The notes: a model not told the origin generated them from the letters alone. DNA of 64,000 nucleotides from CAKRJP01 sp963597615 (GCA_963597615.1 CAVBQS010000035.1:1-64000), one strand, 5' to 3'. Counted from the first letter of the stretch, positions 53,531 through 63,190 are shown. Numbers and translations: made by a program.

Positions 53531-54244
53531 TTAATTGTCGTCAAAGACAATCCTTTTAAATTCAGTCTGTCCATTTACGACATATCGAACCAAATAATCG
53601 GTTCCGCGTCCATCACCACGTACTCTCAAGGTATAATTTCCAGACTCCCAGGTCTTACCTCTTATTATACGAGTGACAATTTCCTCCGGTTTACATTCCG
53701 TCAAAAGAGGATCTTTTAATTTTAAAATCTGCTTATTCTTAGCAGGGTAAATGTGAAACTCTTCGAAGGATTCCGGTTCTTCATGGAGCAAGGCATAAGC
53801 TCGTTCCGTAAGTTTTTTGGAATCAAGAAGTTTCATTTGCTGCTTCTGCGGCTGATAAGCTTGAGCTTTTCCATAAGGGTCTGTCAAGGAAACTGCATCG
53901 ATGGATTCAATGCCTGAAAGATTTCCTTTTAACTCCAAAATATTGGTAAATCCATAACTTGGAATCTCAGGAATCAAATAAACCAAAACTTCCGGATAAC
54001 GTCCTAACATATCTGCGTATATCACCGAGAAGTCTGTCTCCAGATATCCCTTTACTTTCACTCGAAGCTCTCTGTCTGTTTTCCCCATATTCATACCAAC
54101 ATAAACGCCATCTCCTTTTCCTAAGAATGCTACGGGGACACCGTCTTCCGCAAAAATCACCTGGCGCTCTGTCACCGGATATCCGGTGGTGGTGTCGATC
54201 AAACGTATAATAAGATCTACAGAATATGAAATTGAAGCTTCCAC
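53531..54244 (-). CDS. Unknown beta-domain CIS protein
   Basis: A 237-residue protein without signal peptide. The first 100 residues look like an Ig/CNA-B-like beta sandwich (VDLIIRLIDTTTGYPVTERQ, then GVYVGMNMGKTDRELRVKV). The last part repeats a beta pattern (NYTLRVRGDGRGTDYLVRYV). I do not recognise the family. It starts with GTG immediately after the stop of the cap gene. It sits between cap and PAAR, so it is probably a structural or accessory part of the tail. Confidence 0.55.
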   Translation of the reverse strand: MEASISYSVDLIIRLIDTTTGYPVTERQVIFAEDGVPVAFLGKGDGVYVGMNMGKTDRELRVKVKGYLETDFSVIYADMLGRYPEVLVYLIPEIPSYGFTNILELKGNLSGIESIDAVSLTDPYGKAQAYQPQKQQMKLLDSKKLTERAYALLHEEPESFEEFHIYPAKNKQILKLKDPLLTECKPEEIVTRIIRGKTWESGNYTLRVRGDGRGTDYLVRYVVNGQTEFKRIVFDDN

Positions 54245-54844
54245 TTAACCTTTCTCCCTCCTTTCACGGCCAATCATGTCAATACCAAATACAGCTTCAT
54301 TGACACGTGGAGGATCAACAACAACTTCACTAGATACATAAACAGGTGCCGCCCTATAAAACAGGCTGATCTCATAAGGTTTGTTAATCGCCTGCCACAC
54401 CCGAACCTTCTCCTCCAGTGCCATCTTCGCCTGAGTCAGCACAATGGGAGGTTCTGTTGCATCTAACCATGGTTGCAGTTCATGGGGGTAAACGCTGTTG
54501 TTATCACTGACAATCTGCGCTACCTTTCCAATGATTTTTTGTATATCCGGTGCTTTTAGTCCCATCTGGGAAGAACCGTTAATAAATACCATATAGTAAA
54601 GACTATATGGTATTGGCGGCTTTGTCAAAGTTGTTCCTCCTGCAGATCTTCTAGGGGCCTGAATGGTTACGCCCTCTTCTTTGACATCATAAAGATATAA
54701 ACCGATAATGTAGTCTACATCCTGAGAAGTAGGGGAGGATATTTCGATGTTGTTCGGTGAAGGCACCGGCTCCGGACACATCTTCTCACGAAGCATCTTG
54801 CATATGTAATTACTAACGTCAGATATAATTGTATAATCTGCCAT
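54245..54844 (-). CDS. CIS cap/terminator protein (Pvc16/DUF4255-like)
   Basis: A 199-residue protein matching the DUF4255/Pvc16 N-terminal family. It has YTIISDVSNYICKMLREKMC, SQDVDYIIGLYLYDVKEEGV and PPIPYSLYYMVFINGSSQMG. In Afp (Afp16) and PVC this protein caps the distal end of tube and sheath and sets length together with the tape measure. It starts only four bases after the 823-residue coiled-coil gene, tying that gene to the tail operon. Confidence 0.92.
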   Translation of the reverse strand: MADYTIISDVSNYICKMLREKMCPEPVPSPNNIEISSPTSQDVDYIIGLYLYDVKEEGVTIQAPRRSAGGTTLTKPPIPYSLYYMVFINGSSQMGLKAPDIQKIIGKVAQIVSDNNSVYPHELQPWLDATEPPIVLTQAKMALEEKVRVWQAINKPYEISLFYRAAPVYVSSEVVVDPPRVNEAVFGIDMIGRERREKG

Positions 54845-54848
54845 TTTC

Positions 54849-57320
54849 CTATGCGCCTCCTTCCATAAGCATCTGATAAACTTCCTGGATCAAAGATTCC
54901 ATATTGGAGGTTTTCACTGATGCATAACTACTCTTTGTTATATAGTAACCCGTACAGTTGAAAATGGATTCTCCATCTACACTGGATATATAAAGGGTAT
55001 CCATTAAACCGGCTGCCTTTTGCATGCTGCCTACCGCTTTTTCGGTATAGGTGTACTCTAATTTATCTTTTGTGAATCTGTAATAATTATACGATTGACG
55101 TAGGGTCACGGTATAATGTGCGCTATCAAAAATATAGCGATATCCCAAAACTTTTGAGATTGCCCGAAGAGAAATGTACTCATCCGACGCTTTATTGTAC
55201 TGCTTGTAAATATAACTATTACCTGCAGTATTCATCTTATCTGCAATGGATACAGCCAGAGCCCTTGCATCGGAATTATCTGCATCCTCTGCGTACATAG
55301 ACAGGGCAATTAAAGCTGCTGCCATATCTTTGTCTGAGACGTCAGAAGTCCCATTTCCCAAAAGGGATCCGAAATAATCTGCCAAAAGATTCTTAAGCTC
55401 ATCGGTGGTAAGGTCTGTACTGGAACCAGTTCCATCTCCTACCTCCTGCTCTACTTCACTGACAGCCTGACTTAACTGGTCTTTTAAATCATCATCGATA
55501 GAAGTAGCCCCATCTAAGGCATCCTTAATATCTGAAAGGCCTGCTGCCGCAGCAGAAGGATCATAACTACTTAAAGCCTGGAAGGCTGCCATCTGGTTTT
55601 CTGTACCAGAAGTATCGGACCCATCCCGAATTCCAGAAGTAATAGCTGATGCCAATGTATTTAACATCTTAGCCGCACTTCCATCGGAAAGTCCTGCCGC
55701 TGCCTTGGCCTTATCTGACTCCGAACTACTATCTGAGTTTAACACATCTGTCAACTCTTTGGTAAGGTCATCCACATCCTGCTGTTTCGCTTCAATCTCT
55801 GTCTCCAATTTCTTGGCAGTAGCAAGATCATTTTTATCTAAAGCATTCCGCCTCTGGGTCTCTAGATCTTCAATTTCGCTATTTAAATTGTCAAGATCGG
55901 AGGAATCTCCAGACTCTGCCACTAAGTTTGCAAGTTCTGTTCGAAGCCAGTTTAAATGCTCCTCTACAGTCTCTAATTGGTAAGACTGGGCTGCATCCTC
56001 TGGAACCAGAGCTTCTAAATCTGCCACTCCGTCAATACGGTCCATACAATCTTCCTGGGCCTTTTCATTGGACATTCGCTTCCAAGCTTCTGAAAGCACC
56101 GTCTGATAATCCTGTCTGGCAGAATTAGTATCATTTTGCTGACTAGTTAAATAACTGGTTCTTACGGATTCTGAAGAGCCATTACTTACTGCCTTTTGGT
56201 AATCCGAAGATGCCCCGGAAGATAATTTACTCTTCCACTCACTAAAGGCATCATCTACCAGTCCGTTATTTAAAGTTTCAAGCTCACTGCTGGAATTAGC
56301 AATGGTACTCTGCATAATATTTTCAAGATTTACTAAATTCTCTGTGGCAGTGTCTGCCCCATCTAAATCTCCGCTATTTGCACAGGTAATCAGATCATTG
56401 CTGTAGTTATACACAGCCTTGGTAAGCACTGTAGTTCCCTCGGACAATTCCTTGGCGGTATAGGAGGTGATACTGCTCTCCACATTGGACTGGGATTCTG
56501 CAATAGCCTGGACAAGTTCTGAATCCGTCTGAACCGTTGCATTATTTAGCAAGGCCGTCAGCTGCTGTTCTATGGTATTTAATACCTCCAACCTTCTAGT
56601 GGCATCTACAGAAGCGGATACCGTATCTACCTGTGAGGTCCAAGAGGAAGGTTTATCTCTTGTAATCAAGCCGTTCTTATAGGTTTCCAGAGCACTTAAC
56701 TTACTGTCGCAGTCATTGGTTACGGAATTTTTTACATTAATACCAAAGAAATTGGCAAGGGTGCTGATATTGCTGTCATCCTCATCAGACTTATCCTCCT
56801 TGGCTCCCATAACCTGGTATCTAAGTTTCAGAGGCTCTAACTCCTCCAAGTTCTCCAGATCATAGGGATCATTAATATCATAAGCCCCTACCGTCTTACC
56901 GGTACGAAGGTCTGTGATGGTTCCTGATGAGTCCACCTTATGGGTGAAATTTAAAGCCTCAATCTCTGAAGCCTCCACCGGAGTGCCTCCAGAGGTAATA
57001 TCTGCAATGGAAGTGGCATCGGTAATTTCATACCACTGACCGTCTGCCAACTCTGATTTATAATATATTACATTCTGATCAAACTCATTGGCGGAAGCCT
57101 GAGCCAGCTCATAGATTTCGTCAGTAAGTCCATCAATGTGAATCAAATAAGAACCTATCACCAAGGTGGAATTCTCAATCTCACTATTAGAAACATGGAC
57201 AGATTTTACACCATTGTCCCGATCACTAATAACAGCTTCTACGATAAGATCCATATTCTGGAAAACTACCGTTCCTCCCAGCGCCAAGGCTAGCAGTGCT
57301 ATTACAACTTTCTTTTTCAT
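54849..57320 (-). CDS. Large exported coiled-coil protein with a stalk-like C-terminal domain
   Basis: An 823-residue protein. It begins with a hydrophobic MKKKVVIALLALALGGTVVF, a signal peptide or anchor. Then comes mostly helical, Ser/Asp/Asn-rich sequence with coiled-coil segments, e.g. about 475-540 (LNSEIEDLETQRRNALDKND). The last 140 residues contain DEYISLRAISKVLGYRYIFD, a copper-amine-oxidase-like 'stalk' domain typical of Firmicutes surface proteins. I do not know its exact family. It should lie outside the membrane and may be a scaffold that spans or lines the cell wall next to the CIS. It is four bases from the CIS cap gene. Confidence 0.7.
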   Translation of the reverse strand: MKKKVVIALLALALGGTVVFQNMDLIVEAVISDRDNGVKSVHVSNSEIENSTLVIGSYLIHIDGLTDEIYELAQASANEFDQNVIYYKSELADGQWYEITDATSIADITSGGTPVEASEIEALNFTHKVDSSGTITDLRTGKTVGAYDINDPYDLENLEELEPLKLRYQVMGAKEDKSDEDDSNISTLANFFGINVKNSVTNDCDSKLSALETYKNGLITRDKPSSWTSQVDTVSASVDATRRLEVLNTIEQQLTALLNNATVQTDSELVQAIAESQSNVESSITSYTAKELSEGTTVLTKAVYNYSNDLITCANSGDLDGADTATENLVNLENIMQSTIANSSSELETLNNGLVDDAFSEWKSKLSSGASSDYQKAVSNGSSESVRTSYLTSQQNDTNSARQDYQTVLSEAWKRMSNEKAQEDCMDRIDGVADLEALVPEDAAQSYQLETVEEHLNWLRTELANLVAESGDSSDLDNLNSEIEDLETQRRNALDKNDLATAKKLETEIEAKQQDVDDLTKELTDVLNSDSSSESDKAKAAAGLSDGSAAKMLNTLASAITSGIRDGSDTSGTENQMAAFQALSSYDPSAAAAGLSDIKDALDGATSIDDDLKDQLSQAVSEVEQEVGDGTGSSTDLTTDELKNLLADYFGSLLGNGTSDVSDKDMAAALIALSMYAEDADNSDARALAVSIADKMNTAGNSYIYKQYNKASDEYISLRAISKVLGYRYIFDSAHYTVTLRQSYNYYRFTKDKLEYTYTEKAVGSMQKAAGLMDTLYISSVDGESIFNCTGYYITKSSYASVKTSNMESLIQEVYQMLMEGGA

Positions 57321-57335
57321 GGAATTCCTCCTTTC

Positions 57336-59381
57336 TTATTGGTCTTCATCTTCAGTTACCTTGTAAATCATCTGGTCGCTGGTATCAAAGCTTCCATCAT
57401 AGAGATGTTCTCCATTAGAATCATAGAAACTTACCACCAAATCTTCCAAACTATTATCTGCCGCTGATAAGTATTTGAAACTCTTATCAATTGCAATCTT
57501 CTTATCACTTACTAAAGCCTGTCCACCACTGGTCTTTACTAGGTAAGAAGCAATTTCTCCTTCTTCCTTAGGACTAATACTCAAAATAATAGTTCCGGAA
57601 GAATTCTTAGTCATGGTGTAAGAAGCAATGGATTCCTTACTGTTGCGCTTCTTAATGGTGTAATTGGTAATAGAAAGCTTTCCGGAATAGACGGTAGGAT
57701 CAATCTCGCAGTCATCTACAAAATCATCTCCGGAATAAAGTCTTATAACAACCTTTTCTGCCTCTTGGGTATCAAAGGTTAAATGTTTGATGGTTCCATC
57801 GAGAGAGGTTCTCTCTCCCACCTGCACATCGTCAATCCAAAGTTCAAAGGAATCCACATCTGTGTCTAAGTCCTCGGTTTTGCTAAGTCCAACTTCGAAA
57901 AGATTTCCCGAAACTAGAGAATGAATGTAATAGTAAATGCCGTCGCCGTCATCTTCCACCACATAACTATTTCCACCGGAGGAGGTAGATAGCTCAACCC
58001 CGTCTCCTGTCATATATTCCGAAACCTTGCCGCAGGTTAAGCGATCAAAGCTATATAGGATTCCTGCATAATCAGCCTGAGCCTGCAAATAATCTACCTG
58101 CAGCTCTTCATATTCTTCCTGAACCTCAGCATATTCTTCATAGGTCATTTTATTGCTGGCATTTAAATAAGAATCCTTTGTAAGTTCCTTCTTTTTACCC
58201 TTAATACTCTGCTTTGCCGTCTTGCAGGCATTCTTTGCAGAAATATAATTTTCAAAACTATCTTTTACCGATTGGGTGATTTCATTCTTTGTAGCATTTT
58301 CCTCTGCCAATGCACTTTGGTACTCCAAGGCAGATTCATAGAGAGCATAAGGTTCATCCTCTACATAGCGGACACCGTCAATCTCTCCCTTGATCCACTC
58401 CTTAGGAATCGAGATAAAAAGGATTTTAAAACTTCCTGTCCAGGGCTGGTCCACCGCATTCAAAAGATCATTATAGCGCTGTTTAAAGGCAGAAGAATCA
58501 ATGGTCTCCCCATTCTTTGCCTGATTAATATAACTATCAATCATAGACATCTTAGAAGCCCCATACTGATTCTTCATGAGATCATAATTGGTATTAAGTT
58601 CCAGCAGGGCATTTGCAGAAGTCTGCTGGGCCTGATAATAAGTATCACTGCGATCCAGGGTAGTCTCAATCAAAGTGTCTAGATCTTCCCTCTCCATGTC
58701 TGCATCCACAAAAGGAGAAGACAGGGTATATCCACTGCTTAAATCTAAGCCAGTCTGGGTTCCAAGCTTATCTAAGGATGCCTCCAGGCTTCGCTCATCA
58801 GAGGCAATGGCAGTCTCCAAAGTACTGATCTTAGATTCCATGGAGTCAATATCTGACTGACTGGCCTCCCCCAACAAAAGTTTTGCCTTGTTTTTCTTTA
58901 AGGTTTTATTTGCTGTGGTAAGCCGCTTCTCATTATAAGCAATCTTTTCCTGGAGCCTGTAAGCCTCCACAAATTGAAGCTCCACCGTCTCATAGATTCC
59001 GTAGACAGAATCATTTAGGGAATGTTCCTGCTGGTCAATCTCAGACTGAAGCTCCAATGGCTCATAGTTGTAAGAAGACTCATCTGTCAAGTTGGGGCTC
59101 TCTGGAAGTTTGAAATTCAAAAGAGCCGACCACCGAAAAGACCTTTGGTTCTTTTCCTTCAACTTTAGCTTCTTTACCGACTGGGTGTATTTAACCTTTG
59201 CCAAGGCCAGTTTATTTTGAATTTTGGTATAATCATCGCTGACTGTTAAGGCTGCAGACCTTACTGTACTTATGGTCAGCTCTTTGTCTGCTGCATATAC
59301 TGTTTCTCCCCTTATCCATCCAGGGGCAATTGTCACACTTAAGGCAACAATCAGCAACAAGGAAACGATTCGTTTCTTCAA
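57336..59381 (-). CDS. Secreted TolC-like coiled-coil protein
   Basis: A 681-residue protein. A signal peptide (about 1-31: MKKRIVSLLLIVALSVTIAP, then WIRGETVYAA) precedes a long helical region (about 35-455) with two halves. The first shows the TolC/outer-membrane-efflux pattern (NKTLKKNKAKLLLGEASQSD, SMESKISTLETAIASDERSL), the second a similar helical pair (YEEYAEVQEEYEELQVDYLQ). The C-terminus (about 470-681) is beta-rich. TolC-type proteins form trans-envelope alpha-barrels; a monoderm has no outer membrane, so here a wall-spanning tube or sleeve is possible. It follows the MORN gene by 20 bases. Confidence 0.65.
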   Translation of the reverse strand: MKKRIVSLLLIVALSVTIAPGWIRGETVYAADKELTISTVRSAALTVSDDYTKIQNKLALAKVKYTQSVKKLKLKEKNQRSFRWSALLNFKLPESPNLTDESSYNYEPLELQSEIDQQEHSLNDSVYGIYETVELQFVEAYRLQEKIAYNEKRLTTANKTLKKNKAKLLLGEASQSDIDSMESKISTLETAIASDERSLEASLDKLGTQTGLDLSSGYTLSSPFVDADMEREDLDTLIETTLDRSDTYYQAQQTSANALLELNTNYDLMKNQYGASKMSMIDSYINQAKNGETIDSSAFKQRYNDLLNAVDQPWTGSFKILFISIPKEWIKGEIDGVRYVEDEPYALYESALEYQSALAEENATKNEITQSVKDSFENYISAKNACKTAKQSIKGKKKELTKDSYLNASNKMTYEEYAEVQEEYEELQVDYLQAQADYAGILYSFDRLTCGKVSEYMTGDGVELSTSSGGNSYVVEDDGDGIYYYIHSLVSGNLFEVGLSKTEDLDTDVDSFELWIDDVQVGERTSLDGTIKHLTFDTQEAEKVVIRLYSGDDFVDDCEIDPTVYSGKLSITNYTIKKRNSKESIASYTMTKNSSGTIILSISPKEEGEIASYLVKTSGGQALVSDKKIAIDKSFKYLSAADNSLEDLVVSFYDSNGEHLYDGSFDTSDQMIYKVTEDEDQ

Positions 59382-59401
59382 TAGATTATCCTCCCCGGTG
59401 C

Positions 59402-60628
59402 TTACTCAATCTCATACATAAAGAAACTTCCGGTTCTTTCAACTGAGTAAAATGTATAAGTTAACTCCCCAATTTTATAGGTATGCAGATAAAGGGTTTT
59501 ATCTGCGTCATAACCATTTACAAGACTTACTTCATCAAATACAGACTCTAAATCAATACCTGTATCAATTTTAATTTCTTTCCCTTGATTTTGAAGCCAG
59601 TTGATTCCCACTGCCTCCAAAAAAGTCAAATAACTATTTCCCTGGTATTCCGGCTCTCCAAGAGTCTCCTCCAAGCCCTCCAAGCTGTCAATAGTCTTGC
59701 TGCCATATACGAAGTTAGATTCTCCCACAAGCAGAACATCGGATTTTACTGTGTCCTCTATACTATCTGAGGTATCTTTAGAATAATAAATGGTGCTAAT
59801 ATCTGACAGTACCACTGCATTTCCAGCTCCGGAAACGCTTCCTACAGAATCAGACTCTTCCTCATCTGTAGTAGCCTCCGCAGTTCCTGCCCCAACAGCA
59901 TTCTCTGTCTCATCTCCATTTTGGAAAATGTACTGATTTCCAGTATAAATCTCAGAGATTTCCTCTGCCGTCTTATCAAGAAGCTGGGTGTAAACAATCT
60001 TATCTAAGTGAAATTCTCCGGAAAAGACTTTGTTGTCGGAAGATCCATAAAGTTCTCCCTCTCCTTCCTTCACTCCCTCAGAGAATTCTCCCTTATAGAG
60101 TTTTGCACCACTTTCTCGGTACTGGATTCCCTCTCCGTCGTATAGATTTTTCTTAAATTCTCCGTCATAGATCAGGACTCCCTCTGAATTATAGAGCTTT
60201 CCATCTCCATTGACATAGCCATCGCTGACATGACCTTCATAGGCCACATAGCCACTTTTTGCAGTAATCTTCACATTTCCTTTTGTAAAACGCAAAGGAA
60301 TAGAAGAATACTTATAAACCTTTACTGCGCTGGCTTGCTGTGATTCACTTTGGAAGGGACTGATCTTCACCAGATAAACCACGCAGGCCACACCTGCCAC
60401 AATCAAAATCAGATTCGCAAGTCTCCGGCTGATCATCCATCGAAAAACTGTATAATAATCTTTTTTATGCTTAGGTTTGACATCCAGCAGCTTTGTAAAC
60501 AGCTCTCTGACCCGGATAACCAACATCTGGAAAAGATAGGCAGGGGATGATAGTCGTCTTAAAACTGTTACAAAACGATTCAGCCTAAGTCTAATGGCTT
60601 GGACTATGACTCTCCAAAACTGATTCAT
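59402..60628 (-). CDS. Membrane-anchored MORN-repeat protein
   Basis: A 408-residue protein. A cytoplasmic part of about 70 residues precedes one membrane helix (about 72-92, ANLILIVAGVACVVYLVKI). Outside follow MORN-type repeats at about 128-210: YEGHVSDGYVNGDGKLYNSE, YDGEFKKNLYDGEGIQY and YKGEFSEGVKEGEGELYG. The C-terminal part (about 240-408) is a separate domain with many acidic residues near its start. MORN repeats usually bind lipids or proteins. It should sit on the outer face of the membrane. It lies 13 bases after the cyclase-like gene. Confidence 0.8.
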   Translation of the reverse strand: MNQFWRVIVQAIRLRLNRFVTVLRRLSSPAYLFQMLVIRVRELFTKLLDVKPKHKKDYYTVFRWMISRRLANLILIVAGVACVVYLVKISPFQSESQQASAVKVYKYSSIPLRFTKGNVKITAKSGYVAYEGHVSDGYVNGDGKLYNSEGVLIYDGEFKKNLYDGEGIQYRESGAKLYKGEFSEGVKEGEGELYGSSDNKVFSGEFHLDKIVYTQLLDKTAEEISEIYTGNQYIFQNGDETENAVGAGTAEATTDEEESDSVGSVSGAGNAVVLSDISTIYYSKDTSDSIEDTVKSDVLLVGESNFVYGSKTIDSLEGLEETLGEPEYQGNSYLTFLEAVGINWLQNQGKEIKIDTGIDLESVFDEVSLVNGYDADKTLYLHTYKIGELTYTFYSVERTGSFFMYEIE

Positions 60629-60641
60629 ATATTATTGCTCC

Positions 60642-62336
60642 TTATTTTTGCGAAAATATTGCAAAGGACTGATTGTTCACATCCTGGTTATTCAAACAAT
60701 TCTCACAGATAAAGAGGTACCATTTTGCCACTTCATCTGTAGGGCAACACTTTAAGATCTCAGAAAATGTATTTCTTGCCAGATAAAAATCACTCTGGTA
60801 GAAAAGTCCCAAGGCCTTCTTAAATTTTGGCATTAGTTCCACTCTCTTTCTGCGCTCTGTAACAGAGTAAGCGTCCAGTACCTCATATAATTTAAAGGTG
60901 TAGTCGCCACTTTCAATATAGCCAATGTATCTGGTAGCCACATCTTCTCCAACCACTTCATGAACATAGTCGGTAACTACCATGCGAACCCCCATATTTC
61001 TTAAATCGCTGACATAGCGGTCTAAAACCTTCATCTCATTAGAGTGAACATAGGTGAAAGCCTGCTCCTCATCTCCTGCCACCCCATAAATAAAGCTGGT
61101 GCGGTGAAGGAGGACAAATGCATCTCCTGCCACATCATCCTGGGATTCCTTTACAACCAAACGGGTACCAAATTCTAAGGCTTTCTTAGTCTCCTTGTTA
61201 AACATTAACTTCACAGTACTAAGATCACTGCTGCCGGCAATGATAATACCGTCCTGTTCCTTTCGCACCTCTCCTAGGTTGGAATAATTTTCCACCATCT
61301 GTCTAAGATACTCTTTCTCTGTCAAGTTCTCATCTTCAGAAAAAGATACAAAGGCTAAGGTTGCTTCTGTATTGACACGATCTAAGGGTCCCACCTCCAT
61401 AATGGTTTCCCTATGCAAGATTTTCTCAATCTGCTTAGGTGCAAAGCGGTAATAGGCCTGAAGCATTCTGTATTTCGAATAATTCATCCAATCAATATTG
61501 GACGCAATCTGACGAATGGCGCTCTGGAGGGCGTGCATCTCAGTACTCTCTCTAAGGATTGGCTTGTAGTCCACCTTAAAACTGGTCCAGTTTTTCTTTC
61601 CCTCTGCCACCTGAGTTACCAGGCGAACATAACGTTTGATTTCCCTTTCCTGAAGCTTTACCACCAAGCTAGTGAGGGCCATTCCTGCAGCCAGGAAGAA
61701 AAGACTTAAAACTGCATACTGAAGCTTCAAGCTTTCCACACTGTCACTTAAGGGCTTAGAGGAAATCTTCACCAGCATGGCATAAGAAGGAGAAACTCTT
61801 GTGTTATCTGTAACTGCCAAAAGGAAATTGTCATCTGAAAGCTTTGTAACAGCACAACCCTGGTTGGTAATGGACTTAGTGATTAAGTCCTTTGCCACCG
61901 CCTTGGTGTTATCCCACAGATTCTTATCCTGTCCATCTTGGTAGCTCTCATAATAATTCCCTGAATCATCACTTTTCACCAGGCTGATTGCAAGGTAACC
62001 ATCCTCCTGGTCCTCCACTGCCGGCAAGGCATCATTCACCACTGTGGCTGCCTCTTTTAAGGTCTCATCACTATTGAAGGAATAAATTTCTTCATTGGAC
62101 TCTAGGTCTTCCATGTAGGAATAGACATTCCCCATGGCAAGGACATATTTTTCTTCAAATTGCTGCTCTGCATATTCTCCTGCCTTTAAAAAGCCATACA
62201 AGGAAGCTCCTCCGATGGTTAGCACCAGAATAATTCCTACAGCCCCAATTCGTTGAATGACCTGGGATCTGCCAAATAGCAAGGCGATCATGATTAGCAG
62301 TAAGACTACCAGGCATAATAGAATAATAATGTTCAT
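60642..62336 (-). CDS. Membrane protein with a degenerate class III cyclase domain and TPR-like tail
   Basis: A 564-residue protein. Two helices at the N-terminus (about 1-22 and 27-50), an exported domain (about 51-205), and a third helix (about 206-228) lead into the cytoplasm. Residues 320-490 follow the class III adenylate cyclase fold order: TLAFVSFSEDENLTEKEYLR, EQDGIIIAGS, VLDRYVSDLRNMGVRMVVTD. The metal-binding aspartates expected at FVSF and before IIIAG are missing, so catalysis is unlikely. The end (about 505-545) is TPR-like (ALGLFYQSDFYLARNTFSEI). It probably senses or docks rather than makes cAMP. Confidence 0.72.
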   Translation of the reverse strand: MNIIILLCLVVLLLIMIALLFGRSQVIQRIGAVGIILVLTIGGASLYGFLKAGEYAEQQFEEKYVLAMGNVYSYMEDLESNEEIYSFNSDETLKEAATVVNDALPAVEDQEDGYLAISLVKSDDSGNYYESYQDGQDKNLWDNTKAVAKDLITKSITNQGCAVTKLSDDNFLLAVTDNTRVSPSYAMLVKISSKPLSDSVESLKLQYAVLSLFFLAAGMALTSLVVKLQEREIKRYVRLVTQVAEGKKNWTSFKVDYKPILRESTEMHALQSAIRQIASNIDWMNYSKYRMLQAYYRFAPKQIEKILHRETIMEVGPLDRVNTEATLAFVSFSEDENLTEKEYLRQMVENYSNLGEVRKEQDGIIIAGSSDLSTVKLMFNKETKKALEFGTRLVVKESQDDVAGDAFVLLHRTSFIYGVAGDEEQAFTYVHSNEMKVLDRYVSDLRNMGVRMVVTDYVHEVVGEDVATRYIGYIESGDYTFKLYEVLDAYSVTERRKRVELMPKFKKALGLFYQSDFYLARNTFSEILKCCPTDEVAKWYLFICENCLNNQDVNNQSFAIFSQK

Positions 62337-62347
62337 ATACTCTTCCT

Positions 62348-63190
62348 CTATGAAATCATGGATTCCGTTCCAATTTGCTTAAAGTGATTAACAAAGATTC
62401 TAAGCAGCGGAATGTCTCCAAAAACAATTCTGGATATAAGGCAAATTCCAGCAAATATTAAAAGAATCAAGCAAATAATCAACAATAAGCGAAAAACTCT
62501 TCCCTGTTCATTGTCCCACCATATTTTAATTCTCTCCACAAGGCTTCGGCGAGCACCTGCCACTGATGTGGCTTTCAAATCCCTGTATAAAACCTGAAGG
62601 TTATCGTACCCTTCTCTTGGAATCTTCTTAGTCAGAAGCTTATAGGCAATATTCTTCTTGGTATCCTTCTCTTTTAAGAACTCTCTGGCTAAGAAAGCAC
62701 ATTCTGCTGCGCAATCCTTCTCCTTTATATTCTCATCTAGATTGCTTAAATCCAGGCAATATCCCAAGGCAATGTCATAATCCTTTAGAAGATGGATCTG
62801 CTCCTGCTTTAGTACCAAATATAGCAAAGGATAGGGAAGCCCCGAAAGCAAACACTGCAGCACCAGGTTCTGACAGATTCTGGTACATCTTTCCAGGGAA
62901 AACTGGGAACTCATATAGAACACATCCAATTTACGTTCCTTCACATAAGGAAATACCAGGCAGTATTGATTCTCATATTGGAAGAAATCCAGGCAGCTTT
63001 CGTAGCCTCTGGGAGAATCTTCCATAATCCGGATCAGCTTCTTAACTGTATTATGTTTTTTCAAAACCCATAAGGTATAAAACGTATTTCTGTTTGTCTC
63101 GGCATCTCGGCAAACAAGAACGTCATTGACTTCTCCGCGAAATACCGTCATGACAGGACGATAAGCTAATCTATCTGATTGGTATATCAT
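62348..63190 (-). CDS. Membrane-anchored protein resembling a pseudokinase
   Basis: A 280-residue protein with one helix near the end (about 232-255, LLLIICLILLIFAGICLISR) and a short outer tail. The cytoplasmic part loosely follows a protein-kinase order: two N-lobe strands (DVLVCRDAETN, FYTLWVLKK), a hinge-like YCLVFPYVK and a C-lobe segment IHLLKDYDIALGY where kinases have the DFG-like region. No HRD or DFG motif is present. This architecture (pseudokinase, membrane helix) recalls EssB/YukC of type VII secretion, but I cannot prove homology. The start overlaps the stop of the preceding gene (TATGA). Confidence 0.55.
   Translation of the reverse strand: MIYQSDRLAYRPVMTVFRGEVNDVLVCRDAETNRNTFYTLWVLKKHNTVKKLIRIMEDSPRGYESCLDFFQYENQYCLVFPYVKERKLDVFYMSSQFSLERCTRICQNLVLQCLLSGLPYPLLYLVLKQEQIHLLKDYDIALGYCLDLSNLDENIKEKDCAAECAFLAREFLKEKDTKKNIAYKLLTKKIPREGYDNLQVLYRDLKATSVAGARRSLVERIKIWWDNEQGRVFRLLLIICLILLIFAGICLISRIVFGDIPLLRIFVNHFKQIGTESMIS

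Noticed and set aside
60642..62336. Active adenylate cyclase
   Set aside because: The metal-binding aspartates expected in the first and second strand motifs are missing.
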